Part shown: positions 26,125 to 34,780 of the stretch, piece after piece
How positions within the stretch are numbered: position 1 is the stretch's first letter
How the letters are laid out: each line of letters starts with the position of its first letter
NCBI GenBank assembly: GCA_964458575.1
Contig: CAYWMD010000014.1
Coordinates: 1 to 64,000, forward strand
Length of the DNA stretch: 64,000 nucleotides
DNA from: CAYWMD01 sp964458575
GTDB taxonomy: Bacteria; Verrucomicrobiota; Verrucomicrobiia; Limisphaerales; JADLHS01
Direction: 5' to 3'
The notes under the pieces: generated by a model
Databases searched by the model: none
What the model saw: only the letters and a program-made list of their open reading frames with translations
What the model was told of the DNA's origin: nothing
Made by a program: the position numbers and the translations under genes

Positions 26125-27327
26125 ATGCGAATCGAATCGAACCAGGAACTTCTCCGGCAGGAATTCCACCGCCGTTATCGGGTCGCAGCGGCGGCGGTGC
26201 AATTCGTCTTCGCGCCGTATCGCATCTGCCCGCTGGGCGCGCACATTGATCACCAACTTGGATCGGTGACGGCGCTGGCCATTGATCGCGGAGTTCTGTT
26301 GGCCTACGCGCCCACTGCAAATCGGGAGGTGCGGCTGGGCAGCCTGGAATACCCCGGCGAAATTCGCTTTCCTCTGGACCAACCCGGCGGGCCGCAACGC
26401 GGCGACTGGGGCAACTACGCGCGCGGCGCGGTTCACGCGCTCACGCGAGCAGGCCACGAGCTTCGACAAGGAATGACTGGCATGATCACCGGCCCATGGA
26501 GCGAAGGTGGCTTGAGTTCTTCGGCGGCGGTCGGAGTCGCTTATCTGCTGGCGCTGGAGAATGTGAACGGGCTGAACGTTACCACCGACCAGAACATCCG
26601 GCTGGACCAAGCCATCGAGAACGACTACCTGGGTTTGCGGAACGGGATTCTGGATCAATCCGGAATTCTGCTTTCGGGAAAGGACCATCTGACTCTGTTG
26701 GATTGTACGACGGGCAGTCACCGGCTGATTCCGTCGGGAACGCCGGCAGATACCTGGAGCATCTTGCTGGCGTTTTCGGGCCTGAAGCAGGCGTTGATCG
26801 GAACGGACTACAACCGGCGCGTGGCTGAATGCGCAGAGGCGGCGCGAATTCTTCTCGCAGCGGCGGGTCGCCCGGAAGTAACACCGGTTCTGAACAGCGT
26901 GAGCGAGTCCGAATATGCCGCGCACAAAGAGCGGTTGCCGTCGCCATTGGACCGGCGCGCGGAACATTTCTTCAGCGAAACCGCGCGCGTCCGCAATGGC
27001 GTGAACGTCTGGCAATGTGGCGACCTGCGCGAGTTCGGCCGGCTGATGACCGCGTCCGGCGAAAGTTCAATTCGCAATTACGAATGCGGCTGTCCGCCGC
27101 TTATTGAGTTGTATGAAATTTTGGTGCGGTGTCCCGGTGTCTTTGGCGCGCGGTTCAGCGGCGCGGGTTTTCGCGGCTGCTGCATCGCTTTGGTGGATCG
27201 GACCGCGGCGGCGCAAGCGACCGAGGAAATCAGCCGCAAGTATGCGGAGCGCCAACCTGACCTGGCAGCTAACGTCGCGGTGGTGGTGGTCCATTCTGAC
27301 GACGGCGCCAGAAAAATCTTCCCATGA
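26125..27327 (+). CDS. GHMP kinase, galactokinase family, resembling galacturonokinase
   Basis: A 400-residue sugar-1-kinase. The three GHMP motifs are clear: APYRICPLGAHIDHQLGSV near residue 30 (sugar site), GPWSEGGLSSSAAVGVAYL near 125 (ATP loop), and GARFSGAGFRGCCIAL near 342. The catalytic aspartate is in NGILDQSG near 175, as in galactokinase. Motif 1 differs from galactokinase (GRVNLIGEHTDYN) and agrees with what I remember of plant galacturonokinase, including the replacement of the sugar-contacting GEHTDY by GAHIDH. I therefore infer phosphorylation of D-galacturonate, or a related sugar, at C1. Plain galactokinase remains possible. It lies 6 bases after the oxidoreductase. Confidence 0.82.
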   Translation: MRIESNQELLRQEFHRRYRVAAAAVQFVFAPYRICPLGAHIDHQLGSVTALAIDRGVLLAYAPTANREVRLGSLEYPGEIRFPLDQPGGPQRGDWGNYARGAVHALTRAGHELRQGMTGMITGPWSEGGLSSSAAVGVAYLLALENVNGLNVTTDQNIRLDQAIENDYLGLRNGILDQSGILLSGKDHLTLLDCTTGSHRLIPSGTPADTWSILLAFSGLKQALIGTDYNRRVAECAEAARILLAAAGRPEVTPVLNSVSESEYAAHKERLPSPLDRRAEHFFSETARVRNGVNVWQCGDLREFGRLMTASGESSIRNYECGCPPLIELYEILVRCPGVFGARFSGAGFRGCCIALVDRTAAAQATEEISRKYAERQPDLAANVAVVVVHSDDGARKIFP

Positions 27328-27346
27328 CCAACGTCATGCCAACGGT

Positions 27347-27482
27347 CGTAGCGCAGGTTTCCAACCTGCTGTATCGCGGATTTCTAATCCGCTGGCGTTG
27401 GAAACCCGCTGCATCTGGGAGCTGCCGAACGACCTGCCGAATGGAATTCGGCGATACGGCAGATTTAGAAATCTGCGCTACG
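27347..27482. repeat. Palindromic repeat family F, compound element
   Basis: The terminal arms CGTAGCGCAGGTTT and AAATCTGCGCTACG are inverted with one mismatch. Inside are further hairpins: GCGGATTTCTAATCCGC, a GGTTTCCAACC arm with matching GTTGGAAAC, and CTGCCGAAT with ATTCGGCGATACGGCAG. It occupies the 177-base gap between the GHMP kinase and the symporter on the same strand. It could act as a transcript-end hairpin or an mRNA stability element. Confidence 0.85.
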
Positions 27483-27504
27483 GCCAAACGTAACTGAGAC
27501 CTAC

Positions 27505-29292
27505 ATGCAAACGACAACGACATTCGGATCATTGGATTGGGTGGTGTTGATCGGCTACTTCATCGGCATCACGGCGTTTGGCTTGTGGCTGTCGCGCAAG
27601 ACCCGAACGAGCGGCGGCTACTTTCTTGGCGAACGCAAATTGCCGTGGTGGGTGATGGTCGGACAGGCATTCGGCACGGGCACGCACGCGGAACAACCCG
27701 TGGCGCAGGCTGGCGCGACGTTCGACAAAGGCTTCGCCACGATCTGGTTTCAGTGGAAGAACCTGCTCGTCACGCCGCTCTACTGGCTGATGGCGCCGTG
27801 GTATCGGCGCAGCGAACGCACCACCATCGCGGAGATCATCAAGGACCGTTACGGCCGCAAGCTCGCGTTTGCCTACACGCTGTTTGCCATCGCGTTCTTC
27901 CTCGGCAGCCAGGGCGTCATGCTCAAGGGCGCCGGCAAGGTCATCTCCGTGGCGACCGGCGGCCAGTTGATCTCCGCCAACGGCGTCGTGATCGCGATGG
28001 TCGTGGCGTTCGTGCTTTACAGTTTCTTCGGCGGACTCATCGCGGCGGCTTACACCGACTTCGTTCAAAGTTTTCTGATCATCACGCTGTCGTTCATGCT
28101 GATCCCGCTCGGCCTGCGCGCGGTGGGCGGATTCGCGGGGATGCGCGAAGCGCTGCCGGAAAATTTCTTTGACCTCTACAGCAGCGCCAGCGGGATGGAC
28201 GCCTTCACCATCGCGATGCTGGCGATCAACGGCTTCGTCGGCATCACGGCCCAACCGCACGTGCTCTCCATGTGCGCCACCGGCTCGACCGAACGCGCCG
28301 GGCGCATCGGCCACACCTACGGCGCGATGACGAAACGGTTTTGCACCATCGGCTGGGCGTTGACCGGTCTCATCGCGGCGACGCTGGTCCTGCAACGCGG
28401 CGGGAAGCTGCCCGATGCGGAGCACGCTTTTGGTTACGCCAGTCGCGAACTGCTCGGCCCCGGTCTCGTGGGCCTGCTGGTCGCGTGCGTGCTGGCCGCC
28501 AACATGTCGGCGTGCTCGAACCTCATGGTGAACAGCGGCGCGCTCTTCACGCGGAACGTGTGGGTCGAATACTTCAGACCTGCCGCCAACGACCGGCAGT
28601 TGCTCTGGGTCGGCCGCATGAGCGGTCTGGGGTTGACTGGTCTGGCGATTCTGTTCGCGCTGATGGTCGGAAATGTCCTGCACGCGTTTCTGTTCACGGA
28701 AACTCTCGCGGCGCTGTTCGGCGTCATGTTCCTGGGCGGCATTCTCTGGCGGCGCGCGAATCGTTACGGCGCGGCGGCGGCCACATTGGTTGCGTTTCTG
28801 AGTTACTACGCGGCGCTCTACCTCACTACCTGCGCCCCGGGCACCGCGGCGAAACCGACCAATCTGATGACAGCGTTTAATACGCTCGCTACCTGCGAAA
28901 GTCTTCCAGCTCATCTGCAATCGGGCACGTTGATGCTGGTTTACAAGTGGCTGCCCGGGCCGTTCGGCTTCGCCATGCTGTTGAGCTTCTCCACGCTCAT
29001 CATCGTCAGCCTGCTCACCAAGCCGGAGGACGGCGCACGAATGGACGCTTTCTTTGATCGGATGCGACGCACCACAGATTTGGAAAACCTGCCTGCCGAT
29101 CAGCCCAAACCACTGGCCGCGGACCGCGGTGAGGAATTGATCCTCCTCGACTTAGGCACATGGTTCACCGCCGCGCGCTGGCACGGATTCTTCCGTCGTT
29201 ACCCCGAAGACTTGATTGGTTTCCTGCTGGCGTGGGTCACGATTGTGGTCGTTGTCCTGATTGCGTGGTTGGTCTTGCAGATTGGGAAGTAG
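27505..29292 (+). CDS. Sodium:solute symporter (SSS family), second copy
   Basis: A 595-residue membrane protein with about 13-14 hydrophobic segments. It carries the SSS loop GGYFLGERKLPWWVMVGQAFGTGTHAEQPVAQAG near residue 37, and MSACSNLMVNSGALFTRNVWVEYF near residue 333, which aligns with the sodium-site helix. The C-terminal 90 residues include a cytosolic stretch and a final span (WVTIVVVVLIAWLVLQIG). It is the last gene of the rightward kelch/oxidoreductase/kinase group and probably imports the sugar acid that the kinase phosphorylates. It is only distantly similar to the symporter at 959. Confidence 0.9.
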   Translation: MQTTTTFGSLDWVVLIGYFIGITAFGLWLSRKTRTSGGYFLGERKLPWWVMVGQAFGTGTHAEQPVAQAGATFDKGFATIWFQWKNLLVTPLYWLMAPWYRRSERTTIAEIIKDRYGRKLAFAYTLFAIAFFLGSQGVMLKGAGKVISVATGGQLISANGVVIAMVVAFVLYSFFGGLIAAAYTDFVQSFLIITLSFMLIPLGLRAVGGFAGMREALPENFFDLYSSASGMDAFTIAMLAINGFVGITAQPHVLSMCATGSTERAGRIGHTYGAMTKRFCTIGWALTGLIAATLVLQRGGKLPDAEHAFGYASRELLGPGLVGLLVACVLAANMSACSNLMVNSGALFTRNVWVEYFRPAANDRQLLWVGRMSGLGLTGLAILFALMVGNVLHAFLFTETLAALFGVMFLGGILWRRANRYGAAAATLVAFLSYYAALYLTTCAPGTAAKPTNLMTAFNTLATCESLPAHLQSGTLMLVYKWLPGPFGFAMLLSFSTLIIVSLLTKPEDGARMDAFFDRMRRTTDLENLPADQPKPLAADRGEELILLDLGTWFTAARWHGFFRRYPEDLIGFLLAWVTIVVVVLIAWLVLQIGK

Positions 29293-29368
29293 CGCTGCCA
29301 GCTCAACCATTCCGGTCGCCCTTGCAACAGTGAGTTAAGGCATAGCCACGTCGTCATTGCGCACCACT

Positions 29369-29521
29369 CTCCCTCACCCCGGCCCTCTCCCCTGGGAGAG
29401 GGAGAATCGTTCGCCAGTTTCTTGGAATGTCGTGCGACGGAGTTTGCCGGAAGATTATTTGCTAAAAGAAACGTGCGATTGCTGTCCCCTCTCCCAGCGG
29501 GAGAGGGTAAGGGTGAGGGAG
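29369..29521. repeat. Palindromic repeat family A, copy 4
   Basis: The ends CTCCCTCACCC and GGGTGAGGGAG and the inner hairpin arms are as in the copy at 5151. The centre reads GGAGTTTGCCGGA, the reverse orientation of copies 1 and 3. It lies in the convergent gap between the symporter and the secreted TIM-barrel protein. Confidence 0.9.
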
Positions 29522-29568
29522 AACGCGACCGCCGACTTAATCTGCGGTAACAGAATTTTGAAAACGCG

Positions 29569-31335
29569 TTACAGCTTGTCTCCCTTGATCACGAGCACGG
29601 CATAGACGTTGAGTTCCGGTAGCGTGCAGGTCCAGAGATCGCCTTGCTGGGTAGCGGAAAGGGTGCGGCTGTCACTGAAGTCGGGAGAAAAGAGCCGCGC
29701 AGTTTTGGGGCCAGTACCGCGGAGGCGAAGCGTGACGGGAATGTTCTTCAGCGTTGTCCCCGATGCGTAGTTGACCAGGTGGACCAGCACGCGCGAGGGA
29801 CTTTTCTGCTGGCAGAGTTCAACGGCAACCGAGCGCGGAGCGTCCACCAAGATACGAAACTTGTCGCGCAAGGTGGCGGGCAATTTATCCGGCTCGGCAA
29901 CGTCCGCCGTCGAGATGACCTGCCCGCCCTTGGCGGCGTAGTCGGCTAGCTTTTGCTGTTGGTCCGGAGTCAGCCATTCTTTTTCCGGGACGATGACCGT
30001 GCGGTAGGAGTCGAGGGCGTCGAGATGTTCGTCGAAGATGATCCGCCAGGCGGCATGGCCCTCGATGAGCGCTTGTTCGATGGGTTGAAAGCGGCGCGGG
30101 CTGAAGTTCTGGGCGGTGAAGGTTCGCAGCACGGCCACGTCGGCCACGGTTTTTGAATTGCGAAACAGGTCCTGATGCGTGTTGAAGAAATGGATGTAGT
30201 TCTTCAATTCGGGCAGAACCGGCCGGCCCTCATGCAGGCTGATGATTTCGCCCATTTGAAACCACGCCACGCACCCCAGGCAATTGAGGTTGAAGGCCAT
30301 GCTCTCAGCGGCGTCGAGCGGCGTATCGGTGTATGCGAAGACGGAGTTGTTGTAGAGCCGGCCCACCTTCATGGTGCGGATGCGACTGCTCCGAATGCCG
30401 GGGTCCTTGGTGTGCGGCGAGTCGGGGCCGTAGGACTCGTCCCAGAAAGCGTTGCCGAGCGGGAGCAGGCGGGCGGCGTCGCTGCCGGCTCTGATGCTCC
30501 AGATTTCGTCCACACCACCGCTATTGGATTCCACGGCGCACTTCGGGTCAAGCGAGCGGATGAATCGAGACATGACGGAGTAGAACTCGGTCAGGGCCTC
30601 GCACTTGTATTCGCGCCAATCCCGCACCAAGGGGTCGGCCTCATCACTGGTCTTGAGCGGCGGATCGGCGGGAAGTTTGCCGCGCGCCTTCAGGAAGGCT
30701 CGGAAGCGTTCCTTCGAGTATTCATCGTAAGAGGCCGCCCCTTGGGTGAAGTTGTCGAAATGGATCAGGTCGGCATCAATTTCTTTGACCGCGTAGCGGG
30801 TGGGCTTTTTCAGGTACTCCACGAAGCCCGGATGATTGCGGACCGAGTAGTAGCGCCAGGGTTGTCGCGGGTTGTAAAAAATCGGCTTGCCGTCGTAGCC
30901 CACGGCCTGCCATTCCCGGGCGCGCGGCTCTTCCAGATACAGCCGTTCGTGAAGCATCGTCCCGCCGATGTAGGCGCCGATCCGCATCCCCGACTTGCGG
31001 GCCAACCTGGCGAACCGCCGCGCATCCTCCATCCCAGCCGCTTCGGTCGCCATCCCCGCGCCCTTGTAGCCGTGGGTCATGATAAAATTGACGCCCAGGT
31101 CCTTCAGCTTGGCGATCATTTCCGGGCTATGCTCGCGCTCATATTCGGCGAGCCTTTCGGGCGGCAAGGTGAAATCCATTCGACCGGCGCCGCGCGCACG
31201 ATAACACGGCGCCTCCCAGGATCCGGCCATGACAATGCCGGGCTTGTCCATCCAACTGGGGCGATCCAGCGCCGGCGTTTGAATGGGGGTCAGGCTGACA
31301 ACGAAAAGAATTACGGCTGCGGAGGTGAGTTTCAT
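29569..31335 (-). CDS. Secreted glycosidase-like TIM-barrel protein, family not recognised
   Basis: A signal peptide (SAAVILFVVSLTPIQTPA) is followed by a TIM-barrel-like protein. Strand-like stretches are LGVNFIMTHGYKGAG, SGMRIGAYIGGTML, DADLIHFDNFTQGA, KCAVESNSGGVDEIW and VAWFQMGEI. The acidic residues in DNF and VESN sit where glycosidases of the GH42/GH36 type place catalytic groups. A domain with VIVPEKEWLTPDQQQKLADYAAKGGQVIST resembles the beta-galactosidase trimerisation (GATase-like) domain. The end is a small beta sandwich. Such exported proteins are frequent next to polysaccharide genes in this phylum but few have been assayed. It is divergent from the beta-helix gene beyond it. Confidence 0.72.
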   Translation of the reverse strand: MKLTSAAVILFVVSLTPIQTPALDRPSWMDKPGIVMAGSWEAPCYRARGAGRMDFTLPPERLAEYEREHSPEMIAKLKDLGVNFIMTHGYKGAGMATEAAGMEDARRFARLARKSGMRIGAYIGGTMLHERLYLEEPRAREWQAVGYDGKPIFYNPRQPWRYYSVRNHPGFVEYLKKPTRYAVKEIDADLIHFDNFTQGAASYDEYSKERFRAFLKARGKLPADPPLKTSDEADPLVRDWREYKCEALTEFYSVMSRFIRSLDPKCAVESNSGGVDEIWSIRAGSDAARLLPLGNAFWDESYGPDSPHTKDPGIRSSRIRTMKVGRLYNNSVFAYTDTPLDAAESMAFNLNCLGCVAWFQMGEIISLHEGRPVLPELKNYIHFFNTHQDLFRNSKTVADVAVLRTFTAQNFSPRRFQPIEQALIEGHAAWRIIFDEHLDALDSYRTVIVPEKEWLTPDQQQKLADYAAKGGQVISTADVAEPDKLPATLRDKFRILVDAPRSVAVELCQQKSPSRVLVHLVNYASGTTLKNIPVTLRLRGTGPKTARLFSPDFSDSRTLSATQQGDLWTCTLPELNVYAVLVIKGDKL

Positions 31336-31478
31336 AAGGGTTCGAGAAACCTGAACGCGGCCAGTCTGCTTCTCCTGTCCGGCGGGTCAAGTGTGATTCC
31401 ATTGACACTCACGCGGCGCGACGGTAAGCAAACTGACGAATGACCGATTAGAACACGCTGACCAAACCTGACCTCTCC

Positions 31479-32753
31479 ATGAATAGAATCATCCTCTTAA
31501 TTTTGTGCATCCTGCTTCCGCTGAAAATATTTGCCCAGGTGCCGAAGGGAGTTTCGGCAAAGGACTTCGGGGCGAAGGGGGATTCAGCCGCCGATGATAC
31601 CAGCGCCATCCAGAAGGCGCTCGATGCCATAGCGGCGGGCGGAGGCGTAGTCAACTTGCCGGCGGGCGCTTACCGAATCACTAATTCACTGGTCGTTCCG
31701 CAAAGCGTGACGCTGCTCGGCGAGGGCGCGCGGTGGGAAAACGCTGCCACCAGGTTGATCGTCGAAAAGCCGGGGTTTGTTGCCGTCAAGTTGGGACATA
31801 TGTCATCGGTCAAGGGTTTGGCGATTTCGTACCCGAACAATTCAGACAATGCCAATCCGACGCCATATCCACCCGCCATCGAGGTGGACGGGATCAATCC
31901 GTCGGTCGAGAACATTGTCTTCGACTGCGCATGGATTGGCGTCTCCACTCCACCCGGCGGCGCGAACGCAGGTCAGGCGATGTTCCGCGACCTGACGGGT
32001 TTTGTGCATCACCTGGGCATGCACCTGTCGGGTTGCCGCGACGTGAATCGCATCGTGGACGTTCACTGGTTCGTCGGCGGGAGGGACACGCCGGGCAAGG
32101 AAGCTTACTACCGCAAGCACCGGGTGGGCTTCGAGTTCGGCGATGTGGACGGGGTTTTGCTGGACCGATGCTTCATCATCGGCGGCAAAACCTTTCTCCA
32201 GCAGCTTTTGCACAAGGATTCGCCCGACGGCAAGCCGGAGGTCACCCACTCGCTCGGCTACCACATTGACGATTGTTGGGTCGAGGACGTGGACAATGGG
32301 TTTATTTTCGAGGGCGCGGCGGGATTTGTCATCAAAAGCTCAAACATCCTCGTGCGGGAAAACGGAATCGGCGTGAGGGCGGAAGTCGGCAGCCTCTATT
32401 ACAACGCGGTGATCAGCGCGGTGCAAATTCGCGGGTTCGGCAAGCCCTTCGTCGGCGTCGTCTATGACTGCGGCGTTGCGCACGGCCGCAACCGGCTCGC
32501 GATCACCGATTGCCAGGTCACGGAGGGCGCGCCCGCCATCCATTTGAAATCCGGCGCGCAGCGCGCCCAGATTCGCGGATGTCATCTCGTCGGCGCCAAG
32601 GGCCAACCGGCCATCTTGATAGACAAGGGCGCGGACCTCTTCACGATCACCGACAACATTCTCAACGGACGAATTGCGGACAACTCGACCACGACAAAAA
32701 AGACCGTGTCAGGAAATGTTCAAGAGGCCGGTCAGCCGGACGGAGCGAAGTGA
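31479..32753 (+). CDS. Pectate-lyase-3-type right-handed beta-helix protein, secreted
   Basis: A 424-residue protein with a signal peptide (ILLILCILLPLKIFAQ). The opening motif VSAKDFGAKGDSAADDTSAIQKALDAIAAGGGVVNLPAGAYRI is the hallmark of the Pectate_lyase_3 beta-helix domain, also found in polygalacturonases. The following repeats of N/D-rich turns (VKGLAISYPNN, VENIVFDCAWIG, IDDCWVEDVDNGF, ITDCQVTEGAP, IRGCHLVGAKG) form successive helix coils. I cannot identify the catalytic residues with certainty. In context it is a candidate for cutting pectin-like chains outside the cytoplasm. Confidence 0.82.
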   Translation: MNRIILLILCILLPLKIFAQVPKGVSAKDFGAKGDSAADDTSAIQKALDAIAAGGGVVNLPAGAYRITNSLVVPQSVTLLGEGARWENAATRLIVEKPGFVAVKLGHMSSVKGLAISYPNNSDNANPTPYPPAIEVDGINPSVENIVFDCAWIGVSTPPGGANAGQAMFRDLTGFVHHLGMHLSGCRDVNRIVDVHWFVGGRDTPGKEAYYRKHRVGFEFGDVDGVLLDRCFIIGGKTFLQQLLHKDSPDGKPEVTHSLGYHIDDCWVEDVDNGFIFEGAAGFVIKSSNILVRENGIGVRAEVGSLYYNAVISAVQIRGFGKPFVGVVYDCGVAHGRNRLAITDCQVTEGAPAIHLKSGAQRAQIRGCHLVGAKGQPAILIDKGADLFTITDNILNGRIADNSTTTKKTVSGNVQEAGQPDGAK

Positions 32754-32780
32754 ATTTGAAGCGGAACTCCAACCGGACGA

Positions 32781-33791
32781 TCAGGGAAAGCCCACCATGC
32801 GCTGCTGTTGTTCGTCCCAGAGCCGGAAGTTGAGGCACTTCAAACTCGTCAGCAGCGTGATCGGCTTCACCGACTGAAACAGCGGTTCCGCGCGATGGCA
32901 ATGCTCAAGATGGTAATTGGGAATCCGCGGGCTCAGGTGATGAATGTGGTGAAAGCCGATATTGCCCGAGAACCATTGCAGCACCCGCGGCAACTGGTAA
33001 TACGAACTGCCCTCGATCGCCGCTTTCATGAAATCCCAGTTCGCGCCGCGTTCCCAATACACATCCTCGAATTGATGCTGCACGTAAAACAGCCAGACCC
33101 CCGCCGAACTGGCCACCAGGATCACCACCAACTGGAGCAACAGGAAAGTCTTCCAGCCAAACAACCAGCTCAAACTGACGATCATCAAGACGAGCGCAAT
33201 GTTGCTGAGCAGGACCGAGACGCGTTCGCGCCGGCCTTCCCCGGGCTTCGGAAGGCGCTCCACCACCAGAAAGAGAACCAGCGGCGCCACGAGGAAGAGA
33301 ATGAACGGATTGCGGGCCACCCGGTAACAAAACCGTTTCCAACGCGACGCGTTCAGATACTCGCGCACGGTCATGGTCCAGATATCGCCCGTGCCGCGCC
33401 GGTCCAGATTGCCCGCGCTGGCGTGATGGATTGCGTGTTCCCAACGCCAGCGGAAGTAGGGGGTGAAGCAAAGCACGCCCAGCACGCATCCCACCCACTG
33501 GTTCAGTCGCCGTGATTTAAAAAACGAGTAGTGCGCACAGTCATGGAAAATTATGAAGACGCGCACCAGCAAACCGCCCCCCACCAGGGCGAAAGGCAAA
33601 ACGATCCATGGCGAAATCGAGATGTAGCGATACATGAGCCACCACAGCGCGACGTACGGCACCAAGGTATTGACCATTTGCCAGACGGCGCGCTTCGGGG
33701 CCGGTTGTTCATAGCGCGCTACCATGTCGTGCCAGATCTGCCGCCCGGCCGGCCGGGCGGATTCGGTTGAGGAAACCGGCTGCGGTTGCAT
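32781..33791 (-). CDS. Membrane fatty acid desaturase
   Basis: A 336-residue di-iron membrane desaturase with the three histidine boxes: HDCAH near residue 83, HAIHH near 118 and HHIHH near 280. Hydrophobic spans lie around residues 40-80 and 175-235. It introduces a double bond into membrane acyl chains. The ATG at 33791 follows the infA stop by 11 bases; an upstream TTG at 33818 would overlap infA, so I prefer the ATG. Why it follows infA is unclear, but the spacing makes read-through transcription likely. Confidence 0.93.
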   Translation of the reverse strand: MQPQPVSSTESARPAGRQIWHDMVARYEQPAPKRAVWQMVNTLVPYVALWWLMYRYISISPWIVLPFALVGGGLLVRVFIIFHDCAHYSFFKSRRLNQWVGCVLGVLCFTPYFRWRWEHAIHHASAGNLDRRGTGDIWTMTVREYLNASRWKRFCYRVARNPFILFLVAPLVLFLVVERLPKPGEGRRERVSVLLSNIALVLMIVSLSWLFGWKTFLLLQLVVILVASSAGVWLFYVQHQFEDVYWERGANWDFMKAAIEGSSYYQLPRVLQWFSGNIGFHHIHHLSPRIPNYHLEHCHRAEPLFQSVKPITLLTSLKCLNFRLWDEQQQRMVGFP

Positions 33792-33802
33792 ACGAACGAG
33801 AC

Positions 33803-34018
33803 TCACCGCAGCCGCCAAACGATGCGCGCCTTCTCGAGGTCGTAGGGAGACATTTCCATTTTGACGCGGTCGCCGGCCGTCAACCGCACGAAGCGTTTGC
33901 GCATCTTGCCCGAGATCGTGGCAAGCACGAGGTGTTGATTGTCGAGTTGGACGCGGAACATGGTGCCCGGCAGGACCGTATTCACGGTGCCTTCAACTTC
34001 AATGTGGTCTTCTTTCAT
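33803..34018 (-). CDS. infA: Translation initiation factor IF-1
   Basis: A 71-residue S1/OB-fold protein covering the full IF-1 length: IEVEGTVNTVLPGTMFRVQLDN, VLATISGKMRKRFVRLTAGDRVKMEMSPYDL and ARIVWRLR. It binds the A site of the 30S subunit during initiation together with IF-2 and IF-3. Within the usual signature, the family's ITYR is ARIVWR here. It is followed at 11 bases by the desaturase gene and preceded by the RRM gene at 125 bases. Confidence 0.95.
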   Translation of the reverse strand: MKEDHIEVEGTVNTVLPGTMFRVQLDNQHLVLATISGKMRKRFVRLTAGDRVKMEMSPYDLEKARIVWRLR

Positions 34019-34143
34019 GGTAGCTGGGCAAAAACCCGTCGTGGATCAAATGAAACCATACCGCCGACGGGCCGGCCGGACATAGTCCGCTTGAAAGCGG
34101 CGGGATCCGGTCGAACCGGACCACGCCGGGAAAGGGAACTGGA

Positions 34144-34458
34144 CTAGTAACGATTGCGACCGCCACCGCGGAATTCGCGACGGCCACCGCCGCCGCCACC
34201 GGGACGCTCCTCCCGCGGGCGGGCGATGTTGACGGTAAGCGCGCGACCACCGAGATCCTTGCCATTCAAGCCGTCAATGGCTTTCTGCGCCTCCTCGGGC
34301 GTGCCCATGGTGACGAACGCAAAGCCGCGCGGGCGACCGCTCATTCGATCCGTCATCAGGTTGGCTTCAGTGACCGTGCCAAACGCGGCGAACGCGTCGT
34401 GCAGATCGTTTTCAGTGGTGTTGAAGGAAAGATTTCCCACAAACAGTTTATTGCTCAT
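34144..34458 (-). CDS. RRM-type RNA-binding protein
   Basis: A 104-residue protein with one RNA-recognition motif. RNP2 is KLFVGNLSF at residues 4-12 and RNP1 is RGFAFVTM near 44-51. The C-terminal tail is rich in glycine and arginine (GGGGGGRREFRGGGRNRY). This is the bacterial RRM type, similar to cyanobacterial Rbp proteins that bind single-stranded RNA and respond to cold. It sits upstream of infA on the same strand, which suits a role linked to translation. The promoter is probably in the gap shared with leuD. Confidence 0.93.
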   Translation of the reverse strand: MSNKLFVGNLSFNTTENDLHDAFAAFGTVTEANLMTDRMSGRPRGFAFVTMGTPEEAQKAIDGLNGKDLGGRALTVNIARPREERPGGGGGGRREFRGGGRNRY

Positions 34459-34780
34459 AGATGTTTTGCTGTGCGACTAACCGGTGCTTTCTAAAGACTG
34501 TTCCCGAACTTCGGGTCTCAAATCATCACTGAACCAGGTTCACCTGAAGATTCACCATGCCTTGAAAGGGACAAGCTTTTCAACAGACGCAGACAGAATG
34601 CACCTCTCCGGACCCGGATGGCAAGGAATATAGCGAAAAAAATCAGCTCCCACACGCGCCAGCGGTGTCGGTCGCGGGTCTGCCATGTGGGCTCACGGCA
34701 CGATTGCCGGCCTGCCCGCCAGTGGACGGTTTCGCGGGAATCTGATTGAAAACTCCCCTGCCGTGCCGCAATTTGTCGCC
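34459..34780. other. Divergent intergenic region between RRM gene and leuD
   Basis: This 322-base gap separates a leftward and a rightward gene and should hold promoters for both. I see no convincing -35/-10 pair, riboswitch or terminator. An open frame extends leuD upstream to 34685, but the conserved LeuD sequence only begins at the ATG at 34781. Confidence 0.5.

Noticed and set aside
27529..28920. 463-codon open frame on the minus strand
   Set aside because: It is antisense to the symporter at 27505. The composition is extremely rich in Arg, Glu and Gln, typical of reverse-strand membrane protein DNA.
5151..29521. CRISPR array
   Set aside because: The repeats are not tandem and not evenly spaced. 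They are self-complementary elements scattered over 25 kb, with no cas genes.
30175..31443. 422-codon open frame on the plus strand
   Set aside because: It is antisense to the secreted TIM-barrel gene, and the predicted peptide shows no domain.
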